Source: UBA1715 sp045615765
Lineage (GTDB): Bacteria > Bacteroidota > Bacteroidia > Bacteroidales > UBA1715
Assembly (NCBI GenBank): GCA_045615765.1
Contig: JAZLFM010000047.1
Span: 1-64,000 of the forward strand
Direction: 5' to 3'
DNA: 64,000 nucleotides
The stretch's first letter is position 1. Each line of letters starts with the position of its first letter. Below are positions 54,516-64,000 of this stretch, one piece after another. The notes under the pieces were generated by a model. The model did no database searches and had not been told where the DNA came from. It saw nothing but the letters and a program-made list of their open reading frames with translations. Both the position numbers and the translations under genes were made by a program.

Positions 54516-55408
54516 ATAGTTTTTTTGTTTGGATATTCAATTTTAGGAGAAAAAAAGAAATAAGATTTATATACCCTTAATAACAATCTCATTCTATAAA
54601 AGTCTAATTTTAATAACGATTTTACAAATAGGTTCAATTGATAAATATATTCAATCACCACACTTTTTTTCTTTTCATATTTCCGTCTATTACAAATAGT
54701 ATTCCTCAACTGGTAGTAGTAATTTTTTAGTCTTTGAGAACTCTTTTCTGTCATAAAATTCAAAACTTCTTGTTGTTTCCTTTTATGAATAACTTTACTA
54801 TCCCACACCAAATAAGAGTCATATTTTTCAGATATACGTTGAGTATACTCCATATCATCTCCCCAAATAAAATATTCTTTTATAGGAAGACCCAACTCAA
54901 ATGCATGTTTTAAAGGAAAAAGTATAGACACAAATGTTGCGGATTTTACTTGAATCATTTTATCATCAATTCTTTTCATCCAAGACGAATATGACCCATT
55001 TTTTTGTCTATCATCAACTTCTGGAACATTCATCAAGTTTCCATCCGTTCCAAAGACGCGACTACACAAAAAGCCGATTTCTTCTTCTCTTTCGGCAACA
55101 TCCACTAGACATTTCAAAGCATTAGCAGAACACTCAACATCATCATCCATCAACCAACAATATTCATAGCCTTGCTCCGCAAAGAATTTTATTCCTGTAA
55201 AAAAACCACCTGCACCTCCTAGATTTTCTTGTGTAATGTACAACAAATCCTCTTGTTGTTTTAACCAATCTTCTGTTCCATCTGTAGAGCCATTATTCAC
55301 AATCAAAATATCAAAATCTTTATAAACTTGATTCCTTAAAGATTTTATCTCTTCTTTTAATAACTCCAATCTATTATACGTAACAACTAATATTCCAACT
55401 TTCTTCAT
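54512..55408 (-). CDS. GT2 glycosyltransferase (galactofuranosyltransferase-like)
   Basis: 298 residues. GT-A motifs VTYNR, VNNGSTDGTEDW, and QENLGGAGGFFTG followed by WLMDDDVE. The NLGGAGGF/DDD combination is typical of galactofuranosyltransferase-like GT2 enzymes, which fits the UDP-galactopyranose mutase gene at 57675. So it may add galactofuranose. The substrate is inferred from context. Confidence 0.85.
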   Translation of the reverse strand: MKKVGILVVTYNRLELLKEEIKSLRNQVYKDFDILIVNNGSTDGTEDWLKQQEDLLYITQENLGGAGGFFTGIKFFAEQGYEYCWLMDDDVECSANALKCLVDVAEREEEIGFLCSRVFGTDGNLMNVPEVDDRQKNGSYSSWMKRIDDKMIQVKSATFVSILFPLKHAFELGLPIKEYFIWGDDMEYTQRISEKYDSYLVWDSKVIHKRKQQEVLNFMTEKSSQRLKNYYYQLRNTICNRRKYEKKKSVVIEYIYQLNLFVKSLLKLDFYRMRLLLRVYKSYFFFSPKIEYPNKKTI

Positions 55409-55411
55409 ATA

Positions 55412-56638
55412 CTAAAATTTAAACAAAGGATTATAACTGCCTATTGTACTACCCATATCCCAAATGAACATCTGTCCCTCAAACAAGAACAAACCTTTTG
55501 TAACATGATAAGCGAAAACATAAAGCATCATATAAACAACTATCATACGAAAACTTAATCGAGACACTCGATTTTTCATACATTGCAATACATGTATTTT
55601 CTTATACAATAAATAAACAAATAAAATTGGCCACATTGCATAAAATGGCACGACCAAACGACGCAACAGTTGCACATTCATAAATAACTGTAACCCTACA
55701 ATTCCATATACAATTAAGTTATACATTGCTATCATTGTCTGTTTCCTTTGCGAATCGGACTCTCTCTGTATTGCACAATAAGAAAAGGCTACTAGGGAAA
55801 TATCAAATATTCCCATAGCTACGCAAGACAAAATACTTTGGGAATAGATTTCATCTACTGCATTCTGTCCGAACCAACTCAAACTATTTTCTGTATATAC
55901 GGAAAATGCTGTTCCTGCAAACATACCAACTAAATACTCACTTATAAAATTAGAGATAAAATCTAAAAAAGATAATTTTGACACAAATGCAAATAAGACA
56001 TATAAACAACAAGAAACATATGGCGAAAAAGCTTTTTTAGGATATACACAGAAGAAAATAATAATTTGCAAAACAAAAGCAACTGTATGAAACATTGTCG
56101 CAATAGCACTCAAAAAAATAAAAGCACTCCATTTCCTATCCAAACAATAAACAATAGAGACAAGAGAAAAAGAAAATGCAACATATTGTCTTATAAAATT
56201 TTCTGAATAATAAAATTGAGAAACAACTAGCAGTGGCAACAAGTAACATGCATAATTTGGAAGACGCCGAACAAGAAACAACAAAGCAACAATAAATAAA
56301 AAGTCATAAACAACAAATGCACCATAAAATTCAACATGCATTAGTCTCAAGATACCATTAAGATAAGTAAATAGCAACTCATTTCTTACCTCATATCCTT
56401 TATATACATACACATAGACAAGGTAATCGATACCACGTAAATACCGTAAACCTTCTATTAAAGAATAAGAGAGAACTAAAGGTACACATGATCTCCAATA
56501 CAATTTCAACGAAAGGTTTGATTTTTCCACTTTTTGTATCTTTTTACCTGTCCAAAAGGAAAGACACAATAAATACAAATACAATATGACAAAATCAACC
56601 TTTACTCCCGATGCACCTAACTCAAAAATATTATACAT
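55412..56638 (-). CDS. EpsG-like polysaccharide polymerase
   Basis: 408 residues, about ten membrane helices, with a Tyr/Phe-rich loop (SLIEGLRYLRGIDYLVYVYVYKGY) early on, an EpsG/Wzy-type trait. Probably polymerises the repeat unit in the periplasm. No flippase (Wzx) was seen in the window. Confidence 0.78.
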   Translation of the reverse strand: MYNIFELGASGVKVDFVILYLYLLCLSFWTGKKIQKVEKSNLSLKLYWRSCVPLVLSYSLIEGLRYLRGIDYLVYVYVYKGYEVRNELLFTYLNGILRLMHVEFYGAFVVYDFLFIVALLFLVRRLPNYACYLLPLLVVSQFYYSENFIRQYVAFSFSLVSIVYCLDRKWSAFIFLSAIATMFHTVAFVLQIIIFFCVYPKKAFSPYVSCCLYVLFAFVSKLSFLDFISNFISEYLVGMFAGTAFSVYTENSLSWFGQNAVDEIYSQSILSCVAMGIFDISLVAFSYCAIQRESDSQRKQTMIAMYNLIVYGIVGLQLFMNVQLLRRLVVPFYAMWPILFVYLLYKKIHVLQCMKNRVSRLSFRMIVVYMMLYVFAYHVTKGLFLFEGQMFIWDMGSTIGSYNPLFKF

Positions 56639-56639
56639 A

Positions 56640-57671
56640 CTAACCTACAAAATTTAGCATACAATCTAAACTTTTAACAATAATCATATATATACTATTA
56701 CGATTATATGAACTTCTCCAGTATCTTACATAACGAAACATTTTACATTTTCTAACTTCCTGTCCTATCTTTTCATACAAATTAGAGTCATAATTTTTAA
56801 GTCTTTTATCAAATTCAATCATTTTATTCCTATTGTTTTCTGAGCTAAATCTTAAAAGATATGCAGTATAAACAGCTCTTATTCTATGATTAAGCCTAAT
56901 GTCAAGATAATTAACAGAATCATCAGGAACATTTTCATATAAATTATGCCTTTGCTCCATCATTACATACAAACCATCTAACTCCATCCAAAAGTTTTTA
57001 TCCCACACACAAGGATCTACAGTTTGTCCATCTCTTCCTACAAGATAATTATATACAACACGATTAAAATATGTGATTTTTTTACATGTTGACATCGGCA
57101 AAAAAAGCCACTCCTGATCTGTATATGAAATCCCTTCTGTTTGTTTATAATTTATTGATCTCAAATTATCTGTCAAATAGCAAACACAATGCATCCAAAT
57201 ATTATCCGCAACATTTAAAAACTCTTTCATTGAAACAATATCAAGTGGAGGCAAATCAAACGATATGGTTGAGAGTATTTTCTTCTTATCTGTCACTTTT
57301 ACCATATCTGATATAATACAATCGGCTTCAGTGGTCAAGAGGAAAGTCAAGAAAGATTTAAAATTCATTGTATCAAACCAATCATCAGCATCCAGCACCT
57401 TGATATACTTACCAGTAGCTTCCTTTAGACCTCGATTTATACAAGAACCGTAATTCCCATTTTCTTTATCAATCACCCTAAATGTATCTGGGTATTTATC
57501 TTGATAAACATGAGCAATCTCACTAGATCTATCCTTTGCCCCATCAATAACGACAAGAACTTCAAGGCGCTTCAGCAACTCTTGATCATTAATTATAAGA
57601 GAAGTAAGACATTTATCGAGATACTTCTCCATGTTGTACGTTGGGACAACAATTGTAAGAATCTTTTCCAT
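56640..57671 (-). CDS. GT2 glycosyltransferase
   Basis: 343 residues. ILTIVVPTYNMEKYLDKC, VVIDGAKDRS and IKVLDADDWFD (D-A-D). Family 2 inverting GT-A enzyme with ~100-residue C-terminal extension. Starts 3 nt from the mutase gene and is in one operon with it. Confidence 0.9.
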   Translation of the reverse strand: MEKILTIVVPTYNMEKYLDKCLTSLIINDQELLKRLEVLVVIDGAKDRSSEIAHVYQDKYPDTFRVIDKENGNYGSCINRGLKEATGKYIKVLDADDWFDTMNFKSFLTFLLTTEADCIISDMVKVTDKKKILSTISFDLPPLDIVSMKEFLNVADNIWMHCVCYLTDNLRSINYKQTEGISYTDQEWLFLPMSTCKKITYFNRVVYNYLVGRDGQTVDPCVWDKNFWMELDGLYVMMEQRHNLYENVPDDSVNYLDIRLNHRIRAVYTAYLLRFSSENNRNKMIEFDKRLKNYDSNLYEKIGQEVRKCKMFRYVRYWRSSYNRNSIYMIIVKSLDCMLNFVG

Positions 57672-57674
57672 TAA

Positions 57675-58829
57675 TTATATATTCTCAAGTTTTAGTACCT
57701 GTTCAATCACCGGTGCCATGTCATAATACTTATACTGCCCCAAACGACCTCCGAAGATTACACCGTCTTCCTTCTCTGCCAATTTACGATACTCTTCAGC
57801 CAATGCATTGTTACGATCATCATTCACAGGATAGTATGGCTCCATACCATCCTTATACTCTGTAGAATATTCTTCAGAAACTACAGTCTTTGGACAATCA
57901 TAAACTTCCTGACCGAACATTTCAAAGTGTTTATGCTCTATCACGCGAGTATATGGTTCATTATGCGATGTGTAGTTTACTACAGCATTACCCTGATAAT
58001 TTGGTGTATCCTCCACACGAGTCTTGAACGACACAGTACGCCAATCCAGCTTTCCAAGTGAATACCCGAAGTACTCATCTACAGCACCTGTATAAACAAG
58101 TTTATCAGCATACTTATGCCAGTTATCTTTTAAAGAACACGAATCGCTCGAATCTAATGTATCCTTAAAAAAATCGAAATTTACTTTTGTTTCGACTCCT
58201 TCTAAAAGTCCATCTATAAGTTTGTTATAACCACCAACAGGAATGCCCTGGTACTTATCGTTGAAGTAGTTGTTATCAAAGATCATACGTACAGGCAGAC
58301 GTTTGATGATGAATGCCGGCAGTTCCTTGCAATCACGCCCCCACTGCTTTTCGGTGTATTCCTTAATCAACTTCTGGAAGATGTCCTTACCCACAAGAGT
58401 CAATGCCTGTTCCTCCAGATTCTGAGGTTCACGACCACCAAGTGCAGCTACAGCCTCTGCCTTCTGCTCATCAATGCGAACTTGTGCCTGCACTGGTGTA
58501 TGAACATCTGGCCACATCTTATTGAACGTGTTCATATTGAACGGCAAGTTATACAACTCGCCCTTGTAGTTTGCCACTGGACAATTGGTGTAACGATTAA
58601 ACTCCACAATTGAGTTTACGAAATTCCACACTTCCTTATTAGATGTATGAAAAATATGGGCACCATACTTGTGCACATTAATACCCTCCATCTCCTGACA
58701 GTAAATATTGCCGCCAAGTTGTGGTCGCTTGTCTATCACCAAACATTTTTTTCCTGTTTGCTTCGCTTTATATGCGAATGTTGCTCCGAATAATCCAGAA
58801 CCAACTATTAGATAATCGTATCTATCCAT
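57675..58829 (-). CDS. glf: UDP-galactopyranose mutase
   Basis: 384 residues. FAD-binding start DYLIVGSGLFGATFAYKAK, NIYCQEMEGINVHKYGAHIFHTSN, and the C-terminal GRLGQYKYYDMAPVIEQVL. Converts UDP-galactopyranose to UDP-galactofuranose, so the polysaccharide probably contains galactofuranose. The ATG at 58829 is used; the TTG-started extension is not needed. Confidence 0.96.
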   Translation of the reverse strand: MDRYDYLIVGSGLFGATFAYKAKQTGKKCLVIDKRPQLGGNIYCQEMEGINVHKYGAHIFHTSNKEVWNFVNSIVEFNRYTNCPVANYKGELYNLPFNMNTFNKMWPDVHTPVQAQVRIDEQKAEAVAALGGREPQNLEEQALTLVGKDIFQKLIKEYTEKQWGRDCKELPAFIIKRLPVRMIFDNNYFNDKYQGIPVGGYNKLIDGLLEGVETKVNFDFFKDTLDSSDSCSLKDNWHKYADKLVYTGAVDEYFGYSLGKLDWRTVSFKTRVEDTPNYQGNAVVNYTSHNEPYTRVIEHKHFEMFGQEVYDCPKTVVSEEYSTEYKDGMEPYYPVNDDRNNALAEEYRKLAEKEDGVIFGGRLGQYKYYDMAPVIEQVLKLENI

Positions 58830-58871
58830 AAATAAACTCAATTTTATAGCTTACTAATAAAGTTTCTAATC

Positions 58872-61061
58872 TTATATTTCTATATGCCCGATTTCTTTCA
58901 ATTGGCTTTCTGAACGTTCCCGTCTGTCCACATCCAGTCGTACAAATTTAAAATCTTTCTTGACAGGAGCACAAAAACGAATCTCGCGCATTATTGCCAA
59001 TCCATAATACTCACCCATATCCTTGAGATTAAGAATGTTTGAATATATTTTATTGACAGGGTCTATGAGTTTGTATTCAGGATTATCACATTCATACTCC
59101 TTTACTTCACATCTTGGCAGTTTATCCACCTTCATGATAATCATGAAATCCTCATGAGATGGGACGTGATAGATACTCATCCCATTATAGGAATACCCAA
59201 AGATTGTCTTCACCATCGGGGCTTCGCCACCGTATAGATCGTCAAACGTATTAAGATGGAATGAAGTCACCACAGCATAAGTATCATCCAATCCTAATCG
59301 GGCAAAAGTATCCTTAATTTCACAAAAATTAATCTTAAAACTTGCAGTAGCAGGAGCCAACCACCATTGTGCATTATAGTTCATCCATATATCGTGCTGT
59401 ATCTCGTTTAAGTACAAATCAGGTGTCATACACACCCAATCCGTTCCTGCTTCGAAGTACTTCTTTTCATGCTCGTAACTTGCCTGAAAGCACTTAGCCT
59501 CTTGATGTATCAGCGTTGACGCATAACGCTCACTCATAGGTGGAAGTTGAAGAGGATAGTTTCCAACAGTCTCGCGCATTTCTGCTATGAATCGTTGTAC
59601 CTTCTCTGCATCTACAGCTGATGGTTGAGCACATGTGCGATTTAAGCGCGTCACTACTGCGATACCCATCTCGGTAAGATAATACTTTTGTTTCGGACTT
59701 TTGGGTTTATCAGGCAAAGTACGAGCAACAAGCCCCTTTTCGAGTGCAGGGGTGAGGATATCTGCTCGAAAATACTCTCTTTGACTTAAGCCCATCATAT
59801 GCATAATATCTTTGGCAAGCAACTGTTCTGTTTTGATGACTTTCAGCATATTTAGCACTTGCTCGGTAACTTGCTCGGTAACTTGCTCGGTAACTTGCTC
59901 GGTAACTTGCTCGGTAACTTGCTCACTTACCCTAAAAAGGGTAGTCATAAACTGGCTGTTTGTTGATTTGAACACAGGTTTGAACTTATCAACATATCCT
60001 TTTAGCTCTTTTGTAGCAAGGTAGATTTTCTTCAGTCCCGACCCCCGTTTTTCCATATAGTCAAGTTGTGCCATCACATCAGCCAGAATAGGGTTACGTC
60101 TTTCGGAAGAGACATCTTTTATGTCCATATCCTGAATCATTCCACCATTGTACATACCACCAGGAGAAGTGACAGTCAAACGATCATCATAGATATCAAG
60201 ATGTACTTCTCCACCCATAACTGTATAGTCGCGATGTATAAAATGGTTTACCAACACTTCAAGTACGGCACGCTCTGCATATTCTGTCTTATACTTCTTG
60301 CCATTAGGCTGCTTTTCCCACCCTTTACGAGTGTTTGACTTGACAAAATTAACAGCTTCGCGCAAAAGCATCAAGATATTGCCTTTGAACTCAGCATCGT
60401 TGATAGCATCACCTTTCTCTACACCATCCCATCTCGTACAATAAAGTCTTGATTGCGGTAACACAATATTGTCAGAGAACAAAACACCTGCATTGGAAAG
60501 CAAACCTCTTTCTGTGACAAGTCCAAACGATTTTAGATACTTCTCGTCAAATTCCTGACCAATGCGTTCATGAAAAGTAGAAGCCAAAATGCTGAACGAA
60601 GATTTCTCTCTAAGAATGTCAGTTATCAGCGAGTCGTAAGTCTGATTCGACCCCTTCAGCACCAGTCTCACCATCCGTTCGGCAGATGCCTGCACACTCT
60701 CGTCACCCATACGGACAAACGCTATTCTCTGACCATCACCCACGTAGTAATAGGGAGTGTACTTACCTGAGTGAATCTTCAGCTCCAGCACCCTCACATC
60801 ACCATCCTTATGAGGAATAGCCTCCACATCTGGGAGTGGATCCATTCGTTCCTTGATGGCTGTACTTATCTTTTCAGTCACCATCTGCACATCATCAAGA
60901 CCCTGCACGGAGCCATCATTATCCACACCGAAGAACAGCGAGCCACCCTCGCCATTGGCAAAAGCACTCACACTCTTCAGCCAACTCTTAGGTTTCTTTT
61001 CCTCCAGCATCAGCTTGAAGTCATACGCAGTACATTCTGATATAAGATCCTCGATATTCAT
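58872..61061 (-). CDS. AlbA_2/DUF4143-type ATP-binding (Schlafen-like) protein with TEQV repeat
   Basis: 729 residues. N-terminal AlbA_2 (Schlafen-AlbA-2) domain: ESKKP-like EEKKPKSWLKSVSAFANGEGGSLFFGVDNDG. Then an ATP-binding region with AVLEVLVNHFIHRDYTVMGG and GSGLKKI. A tandem T-E-Q-V linker (residues ~385-405) is followed by a winged-helix-like part and an unrecognised ~230-residue C-terminal domain. Such proteins are common as putative regulators or defence components. It has an upstream control region with a possible degraded ORF. Confidence 0.8.
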   Translation of the reverse strand: MNIEDLISECTAYDFKLMLEEKKPKSWLKSVSAFANGEGGSLFFGVDNDGSVQGLDDVQMVTEKISTAIKERMDPLPDVEAIPHKDGDVRVLELKIHSGKYTPYYYVGDGQRIAFVRMGDESVQASAERMVRLVLKGSNQTYDSLITDILREKSSFSILASTFHERIGQEFDEKYLKSFGLVTERGLLSNAGVLFSDNIVLPQSRLYCTRWDGVEKGDAINDAEFKGNILMLLREAVNFVKSNTRKGWEKQPNGKKYKTEYAERAVLEVLVNHFIHRDYTVMGGEVHLDIYDDRLTVTSPGGMYNGGMIQDMDIKDVSSERRNPILADVMAQLDYMEKRGSGLKKIYLATKELKGYVDKFKPVFKSTNSQFMTTLFRVSEQVTEQVTEQVTEQVTEQVTEQVLNMLKVIKTEQLLAKDIMHMMGLSQREYFRADILTPALEKGLVARTLPDKPKSPKQKYYLTEMGIAVVTRLNRTCAQPSAVDAEKVQRFIAEMRETVGNYPLQLPPMSERYASTLIHQEAKCFQASYEHEKKYFEAGTDWVCMTPDLYLNEIQHDIWMNYNAQWWLAPATASFKINFCEIKDTFARLGLDDTYAVVTSFHLNTFDDLYGGEAPMVKTIFGYSYNGMSIYHVPSHEDFMIIMKVDKLPRCEVKEYECDNPEYKLIDPVNKIYSNILNLKDMGEYYGLAIMREIRFCAPVKKDFKFVRLDVDRRERSESQLKEIGHIEI
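59858..59929. repeat. 12-bp tandem repeat inside the AlbA_2 gene
   Basis: Five exact copies of the unit CTTGCTCGGTAA from 59858, then a partial sixth. It encodes T-E-Q-V in frame, so copy number changes alter linker length by four residues without breaking the frame. Confidence 0.85.
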
Positions 61062-61144
61062 TTGGATAAATTTATGTTTGAGGGGTTCTGTACTATAGTA
61101 AAAATTTTAAAACGCAGAGTAACATTTTTCCTTCATCAAGAAAA

Positions 61145-61327
61145 CCAATCACTTTAACATTACATTTAGCACTTTCAAGCTGCACATCGTGCCATTTTTA
61201 GTATCAAATCGGTAGTATGCTAATAGTTTTGAAGCTACTTTAACCAGCTTAGTCCATAAACCTTCATCCGATCTTCGGTCTCCTTCTCTACTATCTCACC
61301 TATGACGTTTTGTTGTATTGGATTCAT
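61145..61327 (-). pseudogene. Possible degraded short ORF
   Basis: An ATG at 61327 opens MNPIQQNVIGEIVEKETEDR, then stops after 30 codons. The next frame continues with GLWTKLVKVASKLLAYYRFDTKNG. The two parts look like one small frameshifted protein, but I do not recognise it. It fills the 279-nt gap before the kwaB-like gene. Confidence 0.25.
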
Positions 61328-61340
61328 ATATATATATGAT

Positions 61341-62405
61341 TTATTCTTTAGTTTCTTTTAATTCACGCCCAGAGAATGTCCCATAGCTTTTGCCTGAGAC
61401 TTCTCCTTTTTTATAGTAATCACATAAAGCCTTTATCATCGTTTCAAAATCTTTTCGTTCCTTTATCTTTATATGACCATCCGCACCGACTGTTATATTA
61501 TCACCATAACGCTTACAAACAGTCTTCATTTTCTTGATTCGATTAGCATCAAGGTTCGCAAGACCTCCAGTTTGGTGTAATTTGACAAGTTTCTTGTGTA
61601 GTGTGGTATTGGTCTTCAGTTCTTCATCCATAATATCCAAGCCATCAATCATGCCAGTAGATTTCATATCATCAACTACTTCTTCAGCTTTTGCATGATA
61701 TTCTTCTTGAAGTCCGACAATCTGCTCGAATGGAACTTTCTTCAGCACGTAGAATGTATCATCACAGTAGAGACAGTCTATCTGCTTGTCAAGTGTGACA
61801 GCCTCACCTTTCATCAAAGTAAGCTTCTTTGACTTCGAATTGAATATAGTTCGAACTTGACGTATTATCAGATTCTTGTCTGGATCTTTATTCTCATCAA
61901 TAGCTATCTTGCTAACCATAATCTTTCTGAATGTGTAGATCCAACTCGAACTTTCAACATCTAAGAATCCGATGCAATATGCCCACAATTCCTCACTATC
62001 AGATATAATACCATCTATGCTTTCGACTTTGGGAAGTTCCTTTCCGAGTTGGTTTATGACAACATCTGAGAATGAGGATGTTTCCGCTTTCAACTTGTAA
62101 GAAAACAAATGGTCTGTGTCATCAGAGATTGGGTCATAGTCAATCAACGAATAATCTTTGGACAGTGTACGTTCCAGTTCTTTTATAGAAAGGTCATACA
62201 GATACTGTCGAATTTCGTCGTCAACATCAATCTGATAAACCTTGAACAAATACTTATCAAGGGTCTTATCACGCTTACCTACACCATCACGTAAGATGCG
62301 AGTAATGAAGTGAAGCTTCACATCCTCTTCGTTAGTCGACTTTATTGTGCCCAGAACCTCGTCCAATTTTGAAGGTTCCTTAATCTTTTCTTCTTTCTTT
62401 GCCAT
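61341..62405 (-). CDS. KwaB-like Kiwa defence protein (DUF4868)
   Basis: 354 residues, no signal, acidic and helical with a central beta region. Recognised as KwaB by overall pattern: RQVRTIFNSKSKKLTLMKGEAVTLDKQIDCLYCDDTFYVLKKVPFEQIVGL and a helical C-terminus. It overlaps the KwaA-like stop by 26 nt. Kiwa is a two-gene anti-phage system (KwaA membrane, KwaB DUF4868). Assignment rests on pattern and on the neighbour, so it is probable rather than certain. Confidence 0.72.
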   Translation of the reverse strand: MAKKEEKIKEPSKLDEVLGTIKSTNEEDVKLHFITRILRDGVGKRDKTLDKYLFKVYQIDVDDEIRQYLYDLSIKELERTLSKDYSLIDYDPISDDTDHLFSYKLKAETSSFSDVVINQLGKELPKVESIDGIISDSEELWAYCIGFLDVESSSWIYTFRKIMVSKIAIDENKDPDKNLIIRQVRTIFNSKSKKLTLMKGEAVTLDKQIDCLYCDDTFYVLKKVPFEQIVGLQEEYHAKAEEVVDDMKSTGMIDGLDIMDEELKTNTTLHKKLVKLHQTGGLANLDANRIKKMKTVCKRYGDNITVGADGHIKIKERKDFETMIKALCDYYKKGEVSGKSYGTFSGRELKETKE

Positions 62406-63009
62406 AATATAATTTGAATCCTATTTGGTAAATGTCATAGTTGACATGCTCCTTATAATCCTTTGTATCAGTTATAATCAATGCGTCATGAGTATCGTTA
62501 GATGAGTCACCAACAAGCGAATACTCAATTTCCAACAACGAATATCTCAAACTCAACAAAGGATTTATCAGGATCATGTTTGAGTTAACGTATATCGTAT
62601 AGATTAAAGCCATAACAATTACAAATATTCCACACTCGATAGGTGACGAAAAGTCACTTGCAAAGAATGGCACTATATATGTTGCAATATAACCGATAGC
62701 TTCACTATTTCTGTTACTAATCTTCTTGACATCTACTATATTGCCACTTTTAAGGTTCCTGTCAAAGTTGCTAAGAAGAACAGACATTCCTACCAATCCG
62801 ATAATAGAGATAATCGCCAGCAAACATGACATCCCGAAATGTATTAGGAAACAAATGACGGCCGCTTTGTTAACCCCTGCCCAATGCAGAAACTCAATGT
62901 TATCACTTAGTTGCTTAACAATAATGATTAGGAATAACGGTATATAGGATGTTACAAAAAGCGAGAACAAAGCGCCAGTTCTGAGCCCATTATTATTATT
63001 CGATTTCAC
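62380..63009 (-). CDS. KwaA-like membrane protein
   Basis: 209 residues with about four membrane helices (~15-32, 45-75, 108-125, 125-150) and a soluble, tyrosine-rich C-terminus. The size, topology and position directly upstream of and overlapping the KwaB-like gene fit KwaA, the membrane sensor of Kiwa. It starts 11 nt after the helicase stop. Confidence 0.68.
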   Translation of the reverse strand: MKSNNNNGLRTGALFSLFVTSYIPLFLIIIVKQLSDNIEFLHWAGVNKAAVICFLIHFGMSCLLAIISIIGLVGMSVLLSNFDRNLKSGNIVDVKKISNRNSEAIGYIATYIVPFFASDFSSPIECGIFVIVMALIYTIYVNSNMILINPLLSLRYSLLEIEYSLVGDSSNDTHDALIITDTKDYKEHVNYDIYQIGFKLYYGKERRKD

Positions 63010-63020
63010 TTTTTATGTTT

Positions 63021-63998
63021 TTATACATTATATTCTTTCCTTAATGATTGCAAGCTATTCATATTGAGCAACACGGATGGCTTTGACCTCTTCGTTTCAC
63101 CATTCTTGTTTGTCCTATAGCTTGTTGTAATCAAAAAGCATTGAGATTTTGCTCTGGTTACACCTACATAGTGGAGGTTCAAATCCTGCTCAAAATCATA
63201 ATATATAGGATTATTGAAATCTCCATTTTCTACTTTCTGATATGGCAACTCCCATTCATTAAGATTCATGTGAAAAACAACTTCAAATTCAAGCCCCTTT
63301 GATTTGTGAAGAGTCATCAACACTATTTCATTGTCATTTAATGGTCTATATGTATTATAAAACTTCTCATTAGCAAGAACGGCCTTTAACTTTGCATTAG
63401 ATCCAGAATCCTTAGAATGCGGTAGTAACAAGTTTGCTATGGCTACAAAAAGTTCATAAAGCAATATGACGTTATCCTCTGGAACTTCCTTAACTTTATG
63501 TTCCAACTCCAAGAGTCTCTGCCGTATAGATAATGGCAGATTACCATAATCCACATATTCATCAATCACTTGCAAAAAGGGCATTTTAGAATCGAAATAA
63601 TACGTAAGAAGTTGTGAATACAATCTTGACCGTAAATTCATATCCATTTCAAGTATCGTGGTCTCAAGCACGCGGTGTGGAATTGCCAATGATTCATCCA
63701 AAATCTGTAATGTTCTTGAATTTCGAACCAAAATAGCAATATCGGATAGATTTCTTACACAATGTTGGTTACATAGTTCCGGGACACATGCACTGATAAC
63801 ATCTGCAGCTCTTTCTTCCGCACCATCTACGTGCAATAAATATACGCCGTCTTTATCTGTAGGGATGATGGTTGAATTCTCATCAAGTAACCTATTTGAA
63901 TAGTTTATTATAGGTACGGAACAACGATGGTTTTCATTTAAAGCATAGTATGTAAAAGAAGGATCAAGTTGTAAATTTGTCAAGTACTTGCTTACCTT
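63021..63998 (-). CDS. UvrD-type helicase, C-terminal part only
   Basis: The frame is open to the right window edge (the TTG at 63983 is internal; KVSKYLTN precedes it). Motifs: FTYYALNENHRCSVPII (motif IV region), MTLHKSKGLEFEVVF (motif V) and NLHYVGVTRAKSQCFL (motif VI). N-terminal Walker motifs lie outside the window. It is spaced 11 nt from kwaA-like, so it may be co-transcribed with the Kiwa pair or belong to another defence system. Confidence 0.85.
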   Translation of the reverse strand, partial: KVSKYLTNLQLDPSFTYYALNENHRCSVPIINYSNRLLDENSTIIPTDKDGVYLLHVDGAEERAADVISACVPELCNQHCVRNLSDIAILVRNSRTLQILDESLAIPHRVLETTILEMDMNLRSRLYSQLLTYYFDSKMPFLQVIDEYVDYGNLPLSIRQRLLELEHKVKEVPEDNVILLYELFVAIANLLLPHSKDSGSNAKLKAVLANEKFYNTYRPLNDNEIVLMTLHKSKGLEFEVVFHMNLNEWELPYQKVENGDFNNPIYYDFEQDLNLHYVGVTRAKSQCFLITTSYRTNKNGETKRSKPSVLLNMNSLQSLRKEYNV

Positions 63999-64000
63999 AT

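Overview
This window looks like a chromosome segment of a low-GC Bacteroidota member, most likely a Bacteroidales gut-type bacterium. Evidence: a type IX secretion (Por) C-terminal sorting domain, GldF/GldG, bactofilin, RemB/Wzi-like barrel, MqnD (futalosine menaquinone route), lipoproteins of Bacteroidales type, and promoters of the TTG-N17-20-TAnnTTTG form instead of TTGACA/TATAAT. No rRNA, tRNA or CRISPR array was seen.

Layout. 1-7.1 kb: a T9SS-secreted protein cut by the window edge, a tiny membrane ORF, a LytS/LytTR two-component pair, a secreted TPR protein and a GH3 enzyme. 7.1-17 kb: accessory DNA. A small HTH gene has a structured leader and is followed by a lipoprotein gene and an AbiGi-like phage-resistance gene. 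That gene is split by a ~4.78 kb element (about 9441-14222) that carries an HK97-type prohead protease and major capsid protein but no visible terminase, portal, tail or recombinase genes. Next come a REP-associated transposase (RAYT) with palindromic REP blocks and a DUF4143 ATPase. 17-41.3 kb: housekeeping genes (def, comEC, mqnD, an amylase, gldFG-hisF-hisIE-pepD, a VWA operon, rsmI, tatD, a SpoU methyltransferase, dxs, a Mur ligase, proA, DUF177-rpmF, a second RAYT with its own five-unit REP array, an rRNA-type methyltransferase, bactofilin and atpI-like genes). 41.3-64 kb: a defence/toxin and surface-polysaccharide region. It holds an orphan CdiA-CT-like nuclease with a convergent ~60-nt RNA candidate, an MqsR-like toxin with an MqsA/Panacea antitoxin, remnants of a glycosyltransferase, a macrodomain and an IS3 transposase, an IetAS AAA/subtilase pair broken by an amber codon, a RemB/Wzi-like barrel, a polysaccharide cluster with UDP-galactopyranose mutase and a G7-frameshifted acyltransferase, an AlbA_2 protein with a 12-bp tandem repeat, a Kiwa-like kwaA-kwaB pair, and a UvrD-type helicase cut by the right edge.

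How it fits together: the core operons cover envelope assembly, histidine and isoprenoid synthesis and gliding/T9SS transport. The accessory parts are a turnover zone where phage defence, toxin-antitoxin genes and surface glycans accumulate and decay. The most unusual item is the capsid-bearing mini-element inside a defence gene. Besides the two capsid-assembly genes it has an ORF split at a T7 tract, a basic 228-residue protein, a structured RNA candidate with a GNRA hairpin, and helically phased 11-bp repeats that resemble iterons.
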